Assembly (NCBI RefSeq): GCF_011927625.1
Contig: NZ_JAATIZ010000004.1
Span: forward strand, 186,001-250,000
DNA length: 64,000 nt
DNA from: Paenalcaligenes hominis
Lineage (GTDB): Bacteria > Pseudomonadota > Gammaproteobacteria > Burkholderiales > Burkholderiaceae_B
Direction: 5' to 3'
This document shows, in pieces, positions 53,604 through 63,517 of this stretch (positions within the stretch are counted from its first letter, which is position 1; each line of letters begins with the position of its first letter). Below the pieces are notes generated by a model that saw nothing but the letters and a program-made list of their open reading frames with translations, was not told the DNA's origin and searched no databases. Position numbers and translations under genes: made by a program.

Positions 53604-54758
53604 TTAGGTGTTTCCAGCCGCGCTGGAGTCAAGGGGATCCATGCCCTCTGGGATGGTTAAATGAGTTGGTGTAGCAGGCATAAATCCCTGACCTTGCTCC
53701 CAGGCTCGTAACTGAAATACCCAGGCTAGGATTTCAGCCACAGCCGAATACAACTCGACGGGGATCTCTCGGTCTAACTCTACGTGTTTGTGCAAAATAC
53801 GGGCTAAAGGAGGTGCTTCAAATAAAGGTATGTTGGATTCGGTAGCCAGCGTTTTAATGCGCTGAGCAATCAAGTCTTTACCCTTGGCAATGACCTTGGG
53901 CGCACCGCCCTCGCCCTCGGTGTACTTTAGGGCTACGGCATAATGCGTTGGGTTGGTAATGACCACATCGGCATGTGGCACTGCTGCCATCATGCGCCGC
54001 TGTGCCATTTCCCGTTGCTGAGCACGGATACGGCCTTTAACATGGGGGTCGCCATCGCTTTGCTTATGTTCTTCCTTGAGGTCTTGTTTAGACATGCGTA
54101 GCTTTTTGTGGTGCGAGTAAATCTGCCACGGCACATCAATAGCCACAATTAAAACCAAGCTAAAAACAATCAAAAGGCAACATAAGGCAACTAATTTTAA
54201 CCCCTTTGCCATGGCTTCGGTAGGAGACAGTTGCATCAAACCTAGCATTTGATCTCTGAAGTGCCACATAACAAACATCGACACCAGCCCAATTAAGGTG
54301 GCTTTACCTAACGCTTTAAAGAGCTCAATGCCAGTTTGCGCCGAAAACATACGTTTGATACCCTTTAAGGGATTCAATTTTTCTAGCTTGGGCTGCAAAG
54401 GCTTTGCGCTGAAGATCAAGCCCCCCAACAACACCGATGAGGCAATAGCAATAACAAAAAGCGCCCCAAATAAGGGCAATAAGGCAAGCAGCGCATTCCA
54501 TGCAGATAAAAGCGCATTGGTTACCATCACGCTGTCGTCATGAGCCAACGCGGGCTCAAACCACATGCTGGAACGAATCACCCCGCTTAATGTGCTGTAG
54601 AGACTTTGGCTAATTAGCCAGATGGTCGATACCCCCACCATTAACAGCATAAAGGTGTTGAGCTCGCGGGATCGTGGGGCTTGCCCCTCTTCTCTTGCTT
54701 TTTCTAACCGCCGGGGCGACGCCGGTTCGGTTTTTTCCACATCACTTTCTTCAGCCAT
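53604..54758 (-). CDS. flhB: Flagellar export gate protein and substrate-specificity switch FlhB
   Basis: The protein has 384 residues. There are four membrane segments in 30-215, then the cytoplasmic domain with the autocleavage motif NPTH at 269-272 (VVITNPTHYAVAL). After cleavage it interacts with FliK and switches export class. It is the first gene of flhB-A-F and lies 17 bp after the terminator hairpin that follows cheZ. Confidence 0.97.
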   Translation of the reverse strand: MAEESDVEKTEPASPRRLEKAREEGQAPRSRELNTFMLLMVGVSTIWLISQSLYSTLSGVIRSSMWFEPALAHDDSVMVTNALLSAWNALLALLPLFGALFVIAIASSVLLGGLIFSAKPLQPKLEKLNPLKGIKRMFSAQTGIELFKALGKATLIGLVSMFVMWHFRDQMLGLMQLSPTEAMAKGLKLVALCCLLIVFSLVLIVAIDVPWQIYSHHKKLRMSKQDLKEEHKQSDGDPHVKGRIRAQQREMAQRRMMAAVPHADVVITNPTHYAVALKYTEGEGGAPKVIAKGKDLIAQRIKTLATESNIPLFEAPPLARILHKHVELDREIPVELYSAVAEILAWVFQLRAWEQGQGFMPATPTHLTIPEGMDPLDSSAAGNT

Positions 54759-54775
54759 GTCTTTTGTCGATGAAT

Positions 54776-54803
54776 AAAAAAGCTCAGCAGTAGCTGAGCT
54801 TTA
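54776..54803 (-). terminator. Rho-independent terminator after cheZ
   Basis: agctcagc (54781-54788), loop agta, gctgagct (54793-54800), with a T run on the minus strand. It ends the motAB-cheZ transcript before flhB, so flhB-A-F needs its own promoter in the adjacent gap or relies on readthrough. Confidence 0.75.
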
Positions 54804-54901
54804 AAAGCGCACAAGACTGCTTAATTTTAGTTATTCTAAAACAAAGCATGTGAACTAAATCATGGAGTAGAGGCGTAAAAACGGCGTTGTTCAAACTCGG
54901 C

Positions 54902-55543
54902 CTAAAAGCCTAGGCTAGAAAGCAGATCATCGACCTCGTCTTGATCACTGACTACGTTATCCGAGGTGGTATCAATAACAGGGCCATTTAATAAACTTTC
55001 TGCATCGTCACGTTTCTCGGCAGGCACACTATCCATCAATACCTGAACTAGCTCCGTTTCAAGCGTACCAATGACACCGAGCATGCCCTTAATGACTTGC
55101 CCTGTCAGATCTTGAAAGTCTTGCGCCATGATAATTTCCATTAAATTATCTTGGGTTTGCTGCGTTTTATTCGGAATATCTAAAATAAACTGTCGGGTAT
55201 CTGCGATCAAATCCGCTTGTGTTTCATTACAGACTCCTTGATCCAGTTGATTCCAACGCTCTTGCAGCGATTTAGCATCTGCGTTGAGCTCATCTTGCAA
55301 AGGTTGAGCTTGCTCGGCGGCATTCAACACTCGGTTTGCGGCTTGCTCTGTCATACGCCCTACATAGCGCAACCGATCACGCGCATCAGGAATGGACTGC
55401 GCTGCCTCTTTGATTGCATAGTCAAGCCCTAGCTCGCGCATGCTTTCACGCAGCATTCGGGTTAAACGAGCTATACGCTGCACCACATCCATTGATGGTT
55501 GCTGGGGCCGCGTATCCCCCGGAATCTGATCAGAAACAGACAT
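54902..55543 (-). CDS. cheZ: CheY phosphatase CheZ
   Basis: The protein has 213 residues and is largely helical. The catalytic region includes QDFQDLTGQVIKGM, with the conserved Gln, and the extreme C terminus (EVDDLLSSLGF) is the CheY-binding peptide. It speeds dephosphorylation of CheY-P. It follows cheY by 21 bp. Confidence 0.95.
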   Translation of the reverse strand: MSVSDQIPGDTRPQQPSMDVVQRIARLTRMLRESMRELGLDYAIKEAAQSIPDARDRLRYVGRMTEQAANRVLNAAEQAQPLQDELNADAKSLQERWNQLDQGVCNETQADLIADTRQFILDIPNKTQQTQDNLMEIIMAQDFQDLTGQVIKGMLGVIGTLETELVQVLMDSVPAEKRDDAESLLNGPVIDTTSDNVVSDQDEVDDLLSSLGF

Positions 55544-55564
55544 TTGTTTCTCTCCTTTTCCTGA

Positions 55565-55954
55565 TTAAGAGGCCATTTTCTCGAAAATTTTATTGAGTTT
55601 CTCTTCAAGCGTCGCTGCAGTAAATGGCTTAACCACATAACCACTAGCACCTGCTTGAGCCGCCGCAATAATATTTTCTTTTTTGGCTTCGGCTGTAACC
55701 ATCAGTACAGGTAAAGAGCTCAAGTTTCCATCAGCTCGGATCTGCTTCAGCATTTCCAAACCGTCTAAATTGGGCATATTCCAGTCTGAGACCACAAAGT
55801 CAAAACTGCCATTTCGTAATTTTTCTAAGGCCATCACCCCATCTTCGGCTTCGTCTACATTTTCGTAACCCAAATCTTTTAATAGATTACGAATGATACG
55901 ACGCATGGTGGGAAAATCGTCTACCACTAAAATCTTTAGATTTTTATTGGTCAT
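55565..55954 (-). CDS. cheY: Chemotaxis response regulator CheY
   Basis: The protein has 129 residues and is a single receiver domain. The acidic pair is Asp12-Asp13 ([11 protein letters not shown]), the phospho-acceptor Asp57 (VVSDWNMP), with Thr in VTAEA and Lys in VKPFT. Phosphorylated CheY binds FliM and reverses the motor. Confidence 0.97.
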   Translation of the reverse strand: MTNKNLKILVVDDFPTMRRIIRNLLKDLGYENVDEAEDGVMALEKLRNGSFDFVVSDWNMPNLDGLEMLKQIRADGNLSSLPVLMVTAEAKKENIIAAAQAGASGYVVKPFTAATLEEKLNKIFEKMAS

Positions 55955-55999
55955 TCAGGTACTCTCCAATAACAAATAATAGGCACTGAGTCTCGCGCC

Positions 56000-57061
56000 T
56001 TACACGCGATGACCGAAAGACCCAGCGCTGGCGAGAATTCGCTCACTCATTTCTGACAAAGGAACAGCATGCTCTGCTGCCCCAATCGCTAAGGCTTCGC
56101 GTGGCATACCAAACACCACACAACTGGCTTCATCTTGGGCAAAGGTCATTGCCCCTGCTTTTTTCATAGCAAGCATGCCTTGGGCACCGTCTTTGCCCAT
56201 ACCGGTTAAAATAACGCCGATCGCATTTTTCCCTGCTATTTCTGCTGCTGAATTAAACAACACATCGACGGACGGGCGATGCCTGTTGACTGGCTCGCTG
56301 TCCTCGAGCTCTACCACATAGTTGGCTCCTGAGCGCGCTAATTTCATGTGCGCAATCCCGCCTGGCGCTAAATACACATGGCCGGGTAGCACACGCTGAC
56401 CATGCTCGGCCTCGTGCACTTGAACCTGACATAACGAGTCAAGCCGTTGTACAAACGAACGCGTAAAGCCTGCTGGCATGTGTTGGGTAATCATGATGGC
56501 TGGACTGTTTGCTGGCAAAGGCTCTAACACCTGACGGATGGCTTCGGTGCCCCCCGTAGAGGCACCAATCATAATCAGTTTTTCTGTGGTGGAAAACCCC
56601 CGTGTTAATACACGGCGAGAGGTAGCCGGTTGATCGGTTTGAGCGACGCGACGACGTGGCCTAGACATGGCGGCTGCACGGATTTTTTCTGCAATAATAT
56701 CGGAATATTCCATCAACCCATCGCGTAACCCCAATCGAGGCTTCGTCACAAAATCCACTGCACCGAGCTCTAGAGCACGCAATGTAATATCTGAATTTCG
56801 TTCGGTCAACGAGGATACCATCACCACTGGCATAGGACGTAAACGCATTAGGCGTTCTAAAAAGTCCAAGCCGTCCATACGTGGCATTTCCACATCTAAG
56901 GTCAACACATCGGGGTTGTATTCTTTTATTAGATCCCGAGCCACAATGGGATCTGGAGCAACAGCAACTACCTCCATATCATCATGGCTATTGATGATCT
57001 CCACCATTAGACTGCGCACTAGTGCCGAATCATCTACACACAAAACACGTATTTTCTTCAT
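56000..57061 (-). CDS. cheB: Chemoreceptor methylesterase CheB
   Basis: The protein has 353 residues. The receiver domain at 1-120 has Asp56 in LTLDVEMP. The methylesterase domain (about 160-350) has the catalytic Ser in [10 protein letters not shown], His in TQHMPAGFT and Asp in [10 protein letters not shown]. It removes methyl groups from receptors for adaptation. It lies 33 bp after cheR. Confidence 0.97.
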   Translation of the reverse strand: MKKIRVLCVDDSALVRSLMVEIINSHDDMEVVAVAPDPIVARDLIKEYNPDVLTLDVEMPRMDGLDFLERLMRLRPMPVVMVSSLTERNSDITLRALELGAVDFVTKPRLGLRDGLMEYSDIIAEKIRAAAMSRPRRRVAQTDQPATSRRVLTRGFSTTEKLIMIGASTGGTEAIRQVLEPLPANSPAIMITQHMPAGFTRSFVQRLDSLCQVQVHEAEHGQRVLPGHVYLAPGGIAHMKLARSGANYVVELEDSEPVNRHRPSVDVLFNSAAEIAGKNAIGVILTGMGKDGAQGMLAMKKAGAMTFAQDEASCVVFGMPREALAIGAAEHAVPLSEMSERILASAGSFGHRV

Positions 57062-57094
57062 GACAATACTAATAACTCAATCAATCGGTATGAG

Positions 57095-57943
57095 CTAAAC
57101 ACGTACGTAGACGGTTTGGCCTTGTAATTTAAAATCGTTTGTCATTTGCGAGAAATTCTCTGAGTGCCCTACAAATAACAAGCCACCAGATTTCATAGAC
57201 TGAGCAAAACGGCTTAACAGTTTTGTCTGGGTTGGCTTATCGAAATAAATCATGGTGTTTCTACAAAAAACGACATCAAACTGACGCCCATGTGGCCAAC
57301 CCGACTCAGAGACTAAATTAGTGACGCCAAACTCGATCGCCTGTTGTAGATGCGGTTTCACCTTGGCTCTACCCTCATAAGCACCTGTGCCACGGTAAAA
57401 ATATTTTTTTAACAGCGGCTGAGGCACTGGCTGCACACGATCTAGGGTGAATACGCCTTTTTTGGCACGCTCTACGGCTTCAATATCGATATCGGTAGCC
57501 AGTATATGGATACTACTATCTAAGGTGCCAAGCGCCTCTTGAACCGTTATGGCAATCGAATACGCCTCTTCGCCAGTGGAGCAGGTACTGCTCCAAATAG
57601 AGATCGGTCTTTTTAGCTCTTTTACAAAGTGGCTAAGAATATCGAAATGGTGTTGTTCTCGATAAAATGCGGTGTGATTAATCGTAAAGATAGAAATGTA
57701 TTGATCCCACTCGGCTGACTCGGGGTGTCTATCTAGATGATCCAAGTAGTCGCTTATTCGAGTTAACCCCAAACGCTTGGTGCATAAACCTAAATTTCGA
57801 GCCACCATGTCTTCTTTGTGGCTACCTAAAACAATACCTGATCTTAATTTAATCAAACGAGCAGCTCGCTCAAAATCCGCCGCTGACATGGCCGGCATGC
57901 CCGGCAATGCAAACGAAATGGGTGATTCAGTTGACTGCTTCAT
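57095..57943 (-). CDS. cheR: Chemoreceptor methyltransferase CheR
   Basis: The protein has 282 residues. The N-terminal helical domain carries ERAARLIKLRSGIVLG, and the SAM-binding motif SSTCSTGEEAYSIAI lies near 125-140, with DVVFCRNTMIYF later. It methylates receptor glutamates. No cheD lies between it and cheB, unlike in many relatives. Confidence 0.96.
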   Translation of the reverse strand: MKQSTESPISFALPGMPAMSAADFERAARLIKLRSGIVLGSHKEDMVARNLGLCTKRLGLTRISDYLDHLDRHPESAEWDQYISIFTINHTAFYREQHHFDILSHFVKELKRPISIWSSTCSTGEEAYSIAITVQEALGTLDSSIHILATDIDIEAVERAKKGVFTLDRVQPVPQPLLKKYFYRGTGAYEGRAKVKPHLQQAIEFGVTNLVSESGWPHGRQFDVVFCRNTMIYFDKPTQTKLLSRFAQSMKSGGLLFVGHSENFSQMTNDFKLQGQTVYVRV

Positions 57944-57957
57944 ATAACAGCTATTAA

Positions 57958-59676
57958 TTAGCTCTCCAGTAAATAGGGGGTTGAGCCACCAGCGTAATAA
58001 TGGGTCGACTCGTCCTCAGGCGCTATGTGTTGAGGCGATACTATCGCATCTTGGGCACTCACTCTAAATGCTGCCACTAACTGAGTCAACCGTCTGGCTT
58101 CGTCTTCAAGCGCCTCTACAGACAAAGCGGTGTTTTCTACTAGCTGTGCATTTTGTTGTACCACCGCATCCATTTCAATCACGGCTCGATTCACTTGATC
58201 GATACCCATGGACTGTTCATGTGAGGCCTCTGAGATTTCAGTCATTAACACAGACACGCCTGAAACGGCTTGAACGACTTCTCCTACTACCTTACCAGCA
58301 TGACCTACCTGCAAGACTCCCTTTTCTACCTGCTCTTGAGACTGGGTAATGAGCTCATTAATTTCACGTGCTGCTTGAGCACTGCGCTGAGCTAAAGAAC
58401 GTACCTCACCTGCTACGACTGCAAAGCCTCGGCCTTGTTCACCGGCACGTGCTGCTTCTACGGCAGCATTCAACGCTAAAATGTTTGTTTGGAAAGCAAT
58501 GCTGTCAATGACGCTAACAATGTCAGAGATCTTTGCCGAGCCCGCGGAAATGTCTTCCATCGTCCGCACCACTGAGCTGACAGCCCCGCCCCCTTCTTGG
58601 GCGACTTTGGCGCTTTGCTCTGCTACACCACTGGCTTGTTGTGCATTGTCAGTATTTTGACGTACTGTACTGGCTAACTCATCCATACTCGCAGCGGTTT
58701 GCTGTAGTGCCGCCGCCTGCTGGGTTGAACGGCTACTGAGATCATCGGTACCGGCATGAATTTCCGTCGCATGCAAACGGATGGAGTCCACTCCTTCGCG
58801 CACGCTTAACACCATACGACGTAGCTCGGTTTGCATAGCATGCAGGCCTTGGAACACGATGCCTAGCTCGTTAGTGGAGGTAACAGAGATCGCATCAGTG
58901 AGGTTGCCCTGCGCAATTTGCGCAAAATGGTCATCAATACGGCGCAGGGGCGCCAACACCATACGATTCAGGAACCAATAGGCCAGCGCAGAAATCAAGG
59001 CCGCTGCCACCATGCCCACGCCGACGAGCTTCAACACAAAACCGTATTGTTTTTCTTCACGTGAAGCATGGCCTTCTACTACATCTTGCTGTTGAATTGA
59101 AAGCTGCATGACCAATGAGGTCACTTCATTTTCTAATTGGTGGGTTACACCCATTAAATGATGATTAAAACCGGTGGTATCGCCTTTAAGTAAATGATCA
59201 AACAAAGGAGGTACCCCCTCGGCCATAAGGGCGTCGTAGGCCACCACAATACGCCCGAAGTCCTCGCCTAAATCGGGAATTTCTTGGCCCAATTCCTTGT
59301 AGCGCTCGAAGCGTTGCTCGGAGCCATTAAACTGCGCACGAGCTTGCTCAAGCAGGTGCGTCGTGCTGATATCTAAGCTTTTGGCAGTGCCGGCCCCGTC
59401 TTCTACCCACGAGCTTGACGTCGTGTAATCGTTAGCACCAATGTTTTGCGCATAGCTAGCGAGAGCACGACCTAAGTAATTTTGACCATCCTTATAGGAA
59501 TCTATGGCTGCATTCAACATCACCATCGCGCGTTGATGTTGCATGATTTGCTGCAAGGCGTAGTTATTTTGTTTTAAAGACAAAATGCCTAATGCCGCCC
59601 CACCAATCAAGGCAAAAATAAAAAACAACAGAACAAGAATTAAACTGGTTCTGACCTTCAAGTTTGCTAAGTTCAT
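57958..59676 (-). CDS. Methyl-accepting chemotaxis protein
   Basis: The protein has 572 residues. TM1 lies near 9-31, a four-helix-bundle periplasmic domain of about 175 residues follows, TM2 lies near 212-234, then HAMP and the signalling domain ([43 protein letters not shown]). The C terminus (STPYLLES) lacks an xWxxF tether. It is embedded between cheW and cheR, so it is probably a major Tar/Tsr-like receptor. Ligand unknown. Confidence 0.95.
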   Translation of the reverse strand: MNLANLKVRTSLILVLLFFIFALIGGAALGILSLKQNNYALQQIMQHQRAMVMLNAAIDSYKDGQNYLGRALASYAQNIGANDYTTSSSWVEDGAGTAKSLDISTTHLLEQARAQFNGSEQRFERYKELGQEIPDLGEDFGRIVVAYDALMAEGVPPLFDHLLKGDTTGFNHHLMGVTHQLENEVTSLVMQLSIQQQDVVEGHASREEKQYGFVLKLVGVGMVAAALISALAYWFLNRMVLAPLRRIDDHFAQIAQGNLTDAISVTSTNELGIVFQGLHAMQTELRRMVLSVREGVDSIRLHATEIHAGTDDLSSRSTQQAAALQQTAASMDELASTVRQNTDNAQQASGVAEQSAKVAQEGGGAVSSVVRTMEDISAGSAKISDIVSVIDSIAFQTNILALNAAVEAARAGEQGRGFAVVAGEVRSLAQRSAQAAREINELITQSQEQVEKGVLQVGHAGKVVGEVVQAVSGVSVLMTEISEASHEQSMGIDQVNRAVIEMDAVVQQNAQLVENTALSVEALEDEARRLTQLVAAFRVSAQDAIVSPQHIAPEDESTHYYAGGSTPYLLES

Positions 59677-59731
59677 GCCATCCCCGTTGTATGGTGCGTT
59701 TAACCAATGAGCCTATGAAAATGAGGGTAAA

Positions 59732-60229
59732 TTACAGCGTGGCACTGTCCACTAATGCCATTTCTTCGCTGGTCATCAGTTTTTCAATATCAACTAAAAT
59801 CAACATACGCTCATCGACGGTTCCGATACCGGTTAAATACTCGGTAGATAACACAGAGCCACCAAACTGAGGGGCATCACTGATTTGGCTGTTTTGCAGA
59901 TTCAGCACATCGGACACGCCATCAACCACTACGCCTACAATGCGATTTTCAAGGTTCAAAATAACCACTACCGTTTGGTGGTCGTAAGACACTTCGTCTA
60001 AATTAAACTTGATGCGTAAGTCCACAATAGGCACAATTACGCCACGCAAGTTCGTGACCCCTTTAATAAAAGATGGGACATTAGCTATGCGTGTGACGGT
60101 TTGGGCCTCGTAGCCACGTATTTCTTGCACTTTAAGAATATCGATACCGTACTCTTGTTGGGCAAGAATAAAAACCAAATACTCTTTGTTATCGCTTTGC
60201 TCAACATCGGCAACTACGTTTTTGCTCAT
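59732..60229 (-). CDS. cheW: Chemotaxis coupling protein CheW
   Basis: The protein has 165 residues, one CheW domain: [25 protein letters not shown], then [16 protein letters not shown]. It couples receptors to CheA. It follows cheA by 18 bp. Confidence 0.97.
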   Translation of the reverse strand: MSKNVVADVEQSDNKEYLVFILAQQEYGIDILKVQEIRGYEAQTVTRIANVPSFIKGVTNLRGVIVPIVDLRIKFNLDEVSYDHQTVVVILNLENRIVGVVVDGVSDVLNLQNSQISDAPQFGGSVLSTEYLTGIGTVDERMLILVDIEKLMTSEEMALVDSATL

Positions 60230-60247
60230 GATTACTCCGTATTTTTA

Positions 60248-62386
60248 TTAATTCATTAGCGCGGTGGGACTGGATTGATTTCGATCGCGCGTGAGACGAT
60301 GCAAAGCAAATACATCCACAATTAGAGCCACACTGCCATCACCTAAAATGGTGGCCGCTGAAATGCCCGGAATCTTGCGGTAATTGGCCTCTAGATTTTT
60401 CACCACCACTTGATGCTGACCAATTAAGTGATCCACAATCAATGCAAAGCGCATGTCTTCGGCCTGTAATACCACGGCAATGGCTTCTTTGAGGTTGGTC
60501 TGATGGCCCTCGACCCCAAATACCTCGCCTAAAGAGACCACGGGCAAGTATTCACCACGCACATACATCACGCGATCTTCGACGGTGATGTTACGCATTT
60601 GCTCTTCGGTGGGTTGCATGGATTCGGTAACATGACTGAGCGGCAAAATAAAGGTTTCCTGGCCTACTTGGACTGACATGCCGTCTAAAATAGCCAACGT
60701 TAACGGCAGCACAATACGCGTCGTCGTGCCCTGGCCTGCAGAAGAGAAGATCTGCACATGCCCTCCCATGCCTTGAATATTGCGGCGCACTACATCCATC
60801 CCCACACCGCGTCCAGAGATCGCGGTGACCTCTTCGGCGGTAGAAAAACCTGGGGCAAAAATAAGCTGCCAGAGCTCGTCGTCCGAGATGTTTTCATTCG
60901 TAATCAAGCCATTTGCTAAGGCTTTTTTAAGGATTTTGTCGCGTTTGAGCCCACCGCCATCGTCAGTGACCTCAATCACAATATGGCCCCCTTGGTGTTG
61001 AGCTGACAACGTTAAGGTGCCCTCGCTTTTTTTGCCTACGGCCACACGCTGTTCAGGTGACTCAATGCCGTGGTCAATACTGTTACGCACCAAGTGCGTT
61101 AAGGGGTCAATAATGCGCTCAATTAAGCTCTTGTCTAGTTCTGTTCCAGCACCTTTGGTAACTAGACGGATTTCTTTTTCCATGCGCGCTGCGTTTTCAC
61201 GTACCACACGAGGGAACCGACTAAATACGTAATCCATGGGCATCATACGAATGGACATCACCGCCTCTTGGAGATCGCGCGCGTTACGCTCAAGTTGCTC
61301 TATGCCGTTTAACAGTCTGTCGTGAATAACTGGATCAAGTGTAGAAGCCGTTTGCACCAACATGGCTTGAGTAATGACAAGCTCGCCCACGAGGTTGATA
61401 ATTTGATCTACCTTTTCTACTCCAACTCGAAGCGAACTGGATTCACTGCGTGCGCTAGCGCCATTCGATTTAGGCGCACGGGGTGCAGCTTTTTCTTTTT
61501 CTTTATCTTCGACTGCAGCCTGAGGAGCTGGTGCTGGCTGAACAGGAGGCGTAGGCGCAGGAGCAGCCACCGTTTCAGGTGCTGCTGCGACGGGCTCTGA
61601 CTGAGGAGCTGGCACTGCTGTGGTAGTGGGCAAGGCTTCGTACGCAATGTGCAGTTGATCTTCATTCACAACAAAACAGCATACGGCCTCGATATCGGCT
61701 GCCGAAGCGGTGGTGGTTAACCAAAGCGTTAGCGCACCTGGGGCGTTTTGCTCGTGCAAAATGTCGCCCATTAATGCCATTTCTTCGCGCAAGACCGCTA
61801 AGTCTTTATCTGAGGCATTGCTGACCTTAACACACAGCGGCAAAACGCCGTCTGTATTGGGGTTCGGTGTGGGTACGGAGGGAGGTGTGGGGGCAGCCGC
61901 CATGACAACGTCTTGACTTACTTGGGCCTCTACGAGCAAGTCATCCATAGTTTGCGAGTCGGCTGCCGTGCTAAGGTTCCCCTCGACGTGATCTTTAGCA
62001 ATTTGACGTAGCTGTACACAAATACGCTCAAAAGCTTCGTCATCGGGCTCGGCTTCGTTACGATAGGCCAGAACCTGATCGCTTAAAATGTCTTTGGTTT
62101 CCAGAAACAAATCGATTAAGTCTTGGCGTAGATCCATCTCGCCATCGCGCACGAAATCTAACAGATTTTCTAGCAAATGCGTGGTTTCGGCCAAATGCCC
62201 AAAACAGCCAAATGTCGCCGCGCCCCCTTTGATGGAGTGCGCTGCCCTGAAGATGGCATTGAGCATGTCACTGTCTGGATCGTCTATGTCCAGCTCGAGT
62301 AACAGGCCCTCCATATCGGCGAGCAGTTCGTCGGCTTCATCAAAAAAGGTATCGTAAAATTGACTTAAATCTACCCCGGAGCTCAT
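60248..62386 (-). CDS. cheA: Chemotaxis histidine kinase CheA
   Basis: The protein has 712 residues. The P1 phospho-acceptor is His50 in RAAHSIKGGAATFG. A CheY-binding P2-like domain lies near 178-250. A Pro/Ala linker leads to P3. The P4 kinase domain has HLVRNSIDHGIE (N box), DDGGGL and GRGVGMDVV. The P5 CheW-like domain lies at the end. It phosphorylates CheY and CheB. About 128 bp of AT-rich DNA separate it from motB, with no clear sigma-28 site. Confidence 0.97.
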   Translation of the reverse strand: MSSGVDLSQFYDTFFDEADELLADMEGLLLELDIDDPDSDMLNAIFRAAHSIKGGAATFGCFGHLAETTHLLENLLDFVRDGEMDLRQDLIDLFLETKDILSDQVLAYRNEAEPDDEAFERICVQLRQIAKDHVEGNLSTAADSQTMDDLLVEAQVSQDVVMAAAPTPPSVPTPNPNTDGVLPLCVKVSNASDKDLAVLREEMALMGDILHEQNAPGALTLWLTTTASAADIEAVCCFVVNEDQLHIAYEALPTTTAVPAPQSEPVAAAPETVAAPAPTPPVQPAPAPQAAVEDKEKEKAAPRAPKSNGASARSESSSLRVGVEKVDQIINLVGELVITQAMLVQTASTLDPVIHDRLLNGIEQLERNARDLQEAVMSIRMMPMDYVFSRFPRVVRENAARMEKEIRLVTKGAGTELDKSLIERIIDPLTHLVRNSIDHGIESPEQRVAVGKKSEGTLTLSAQHQGGHIVIEVTDDGGGLKRDKILKKALANGLITNENISDDELWQLIFAPGFSTAEEVTAISGRGVGMDVVRRNIQGMGGHVQIFSSAGQGTTTRIVLPLTLAILDGMSVQVGQETFILPLSHVTESMQPTEEQMRNITVEDRVMYVRGEYLPVVSLGEVFGVEGHQTNLKEAIAVVLQAEDMRFALIVDHLIGQHQVVVKNLEANYRKIPGISAATILGDGSVALIVDVFALHRLTRDRNQSSPTALMN

Positions 62387-62513
62387 ACATGCGTCCTTAG
62401 TAACATAACTACCCCATTACAACCTATCAAAACCCAGAGTCAGGCTATAGATATCGCGTATTTGTGTTTTTTATTGCTAAATGTAATTTGAATTCAAAAT
62501 ATATAACATATAT

Positions 62514-63506
62514 TTATGGTGAACTCGTTAAATTTGTGCCTTCGCCCTGATCTGCATCAGAATCTGCAGGGGTTGTGGTGTGGCTTGCATCGTCTGGCTC
62601 TGGCATCGCCGTACTGTCTTCAATGTGCGGTGGCTCATACAGCGAGGTGTCCTGACGCAACAGTTCCAGCTCTTGATCTGTCAAAGCCGCCTCGTTTTCG
62701 GCGTCAATACGCTGTTCAGCGGCTTTACTCAAGACCGTAATACTGATACGTCGGTTCACGGCAGCAGCGGGATCTTCTTTAACTAAACTTACAGTGGATG
62801 ACAGGCCGATAATCTGTTTCACCTTGTCTTCGCTCAGTCCACCTACCACTAGCTCTTTGCGTGCCGCATTTGCTCGATCAGCAGAAAGCTCCCAGTTACT
62901 GTATTCCCTTTCGCCCGTTGCGTATTGTACGGAGTCCGTATGACCCACAATACGAATACGATTAGGCATTTCGTTTAACAGCCCACTAATAGCCCGCAAA
63001 ATAGTCCGCATATAAGGCAACACACTCGCGCTACCCATAGCAAACATCGGTTGATTTTGTTTATCGATAATTTGGATCTGCAACCCATCTTCGGTCATGT
63101 TTAACAACAGCTGCGGATGAAATTGTTTTAGATCTGGATCGGACTGAATGAGCGCCTCGAGTTCATACTTTAGATCTTCCAGACGCTCCATATCGCGTGG
63201 ATGCTCGCCGTCTTGCCCACCAGAGGGGTAAGATTGCGGTACGATACTTGGGTCTCCCCCGGGGATCACACTATGCGAAAACTCGGACCGCGCACCGCCA
63301 GTAATGGCTTCCATTAATGGCATACGGAAATAATCGGCAATTTCTTTGAGTTCCTCGCGAGGCACCAACGTCAAGATCCACATGACAAGAAAAAACGCCA
63401 TCATAGCGGTCATAAAATCCGCATAAGCAATTTTCCAGCTGCCGCCATGACGCCGCTCGGAACGCCTTCCTTTACGGCGAACAACAATAATATTGTCTTT
63501 ACTCAT
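62514..63506 (-). CDS. motB: Flagellar stator protein MotB
   Basis: The protein has 330 residues. The proton-binding Asp30 lies in the single membrane helix (KIAYADFMTAMMAFFLVMWIL). The OmpA-like peptidoglycan-binding domain (about 165-265) has IRIVGHTDSVQY and NWELSADRANAARKEL. The C-terminal tail (about 285-330) is acidic and disordered. It follows motA by 11 bp. Confidence 0.97.
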   Translation of the reverse strand: MSKDNIIVVRRKGRRSERRHGGSWKIAYADFMTAMMAFFLVMWILTLVPREELKEIADYFRMPLMEAITGGARSEFSHSVIPGGDPSIVPQSYPSGGQDGEHPRDMERLEDLKYELEALIQSDPDLKQFHPQLLLNMTEDGLQIQIIDKQNQPMFAMGSASVLPYMRTILRAISGLLNEMPNRIRIVGHTDSVQYATGEREYSNWELSADRANAARKELVVGGLSEDKVKQIIGLSSTVSLVKEDPAAAVNRRISITVLSKAAEQRIDAENEAALTDQELELLRQDTSLYEPPHIEDSTAMPEPDDASHTTTPADSDADQGEGTNLTSSP

Positions 63507-63517
63507 GAGCTATCGCT

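Noticed and set aside
62387-62513. Sigma-28 promoter before cheA
   Set aside because: TAAA and GCGATAT occur on the minus strand, but with only a 12-bp spacer, so it does not match the 15-bp sites seen elsewhere.
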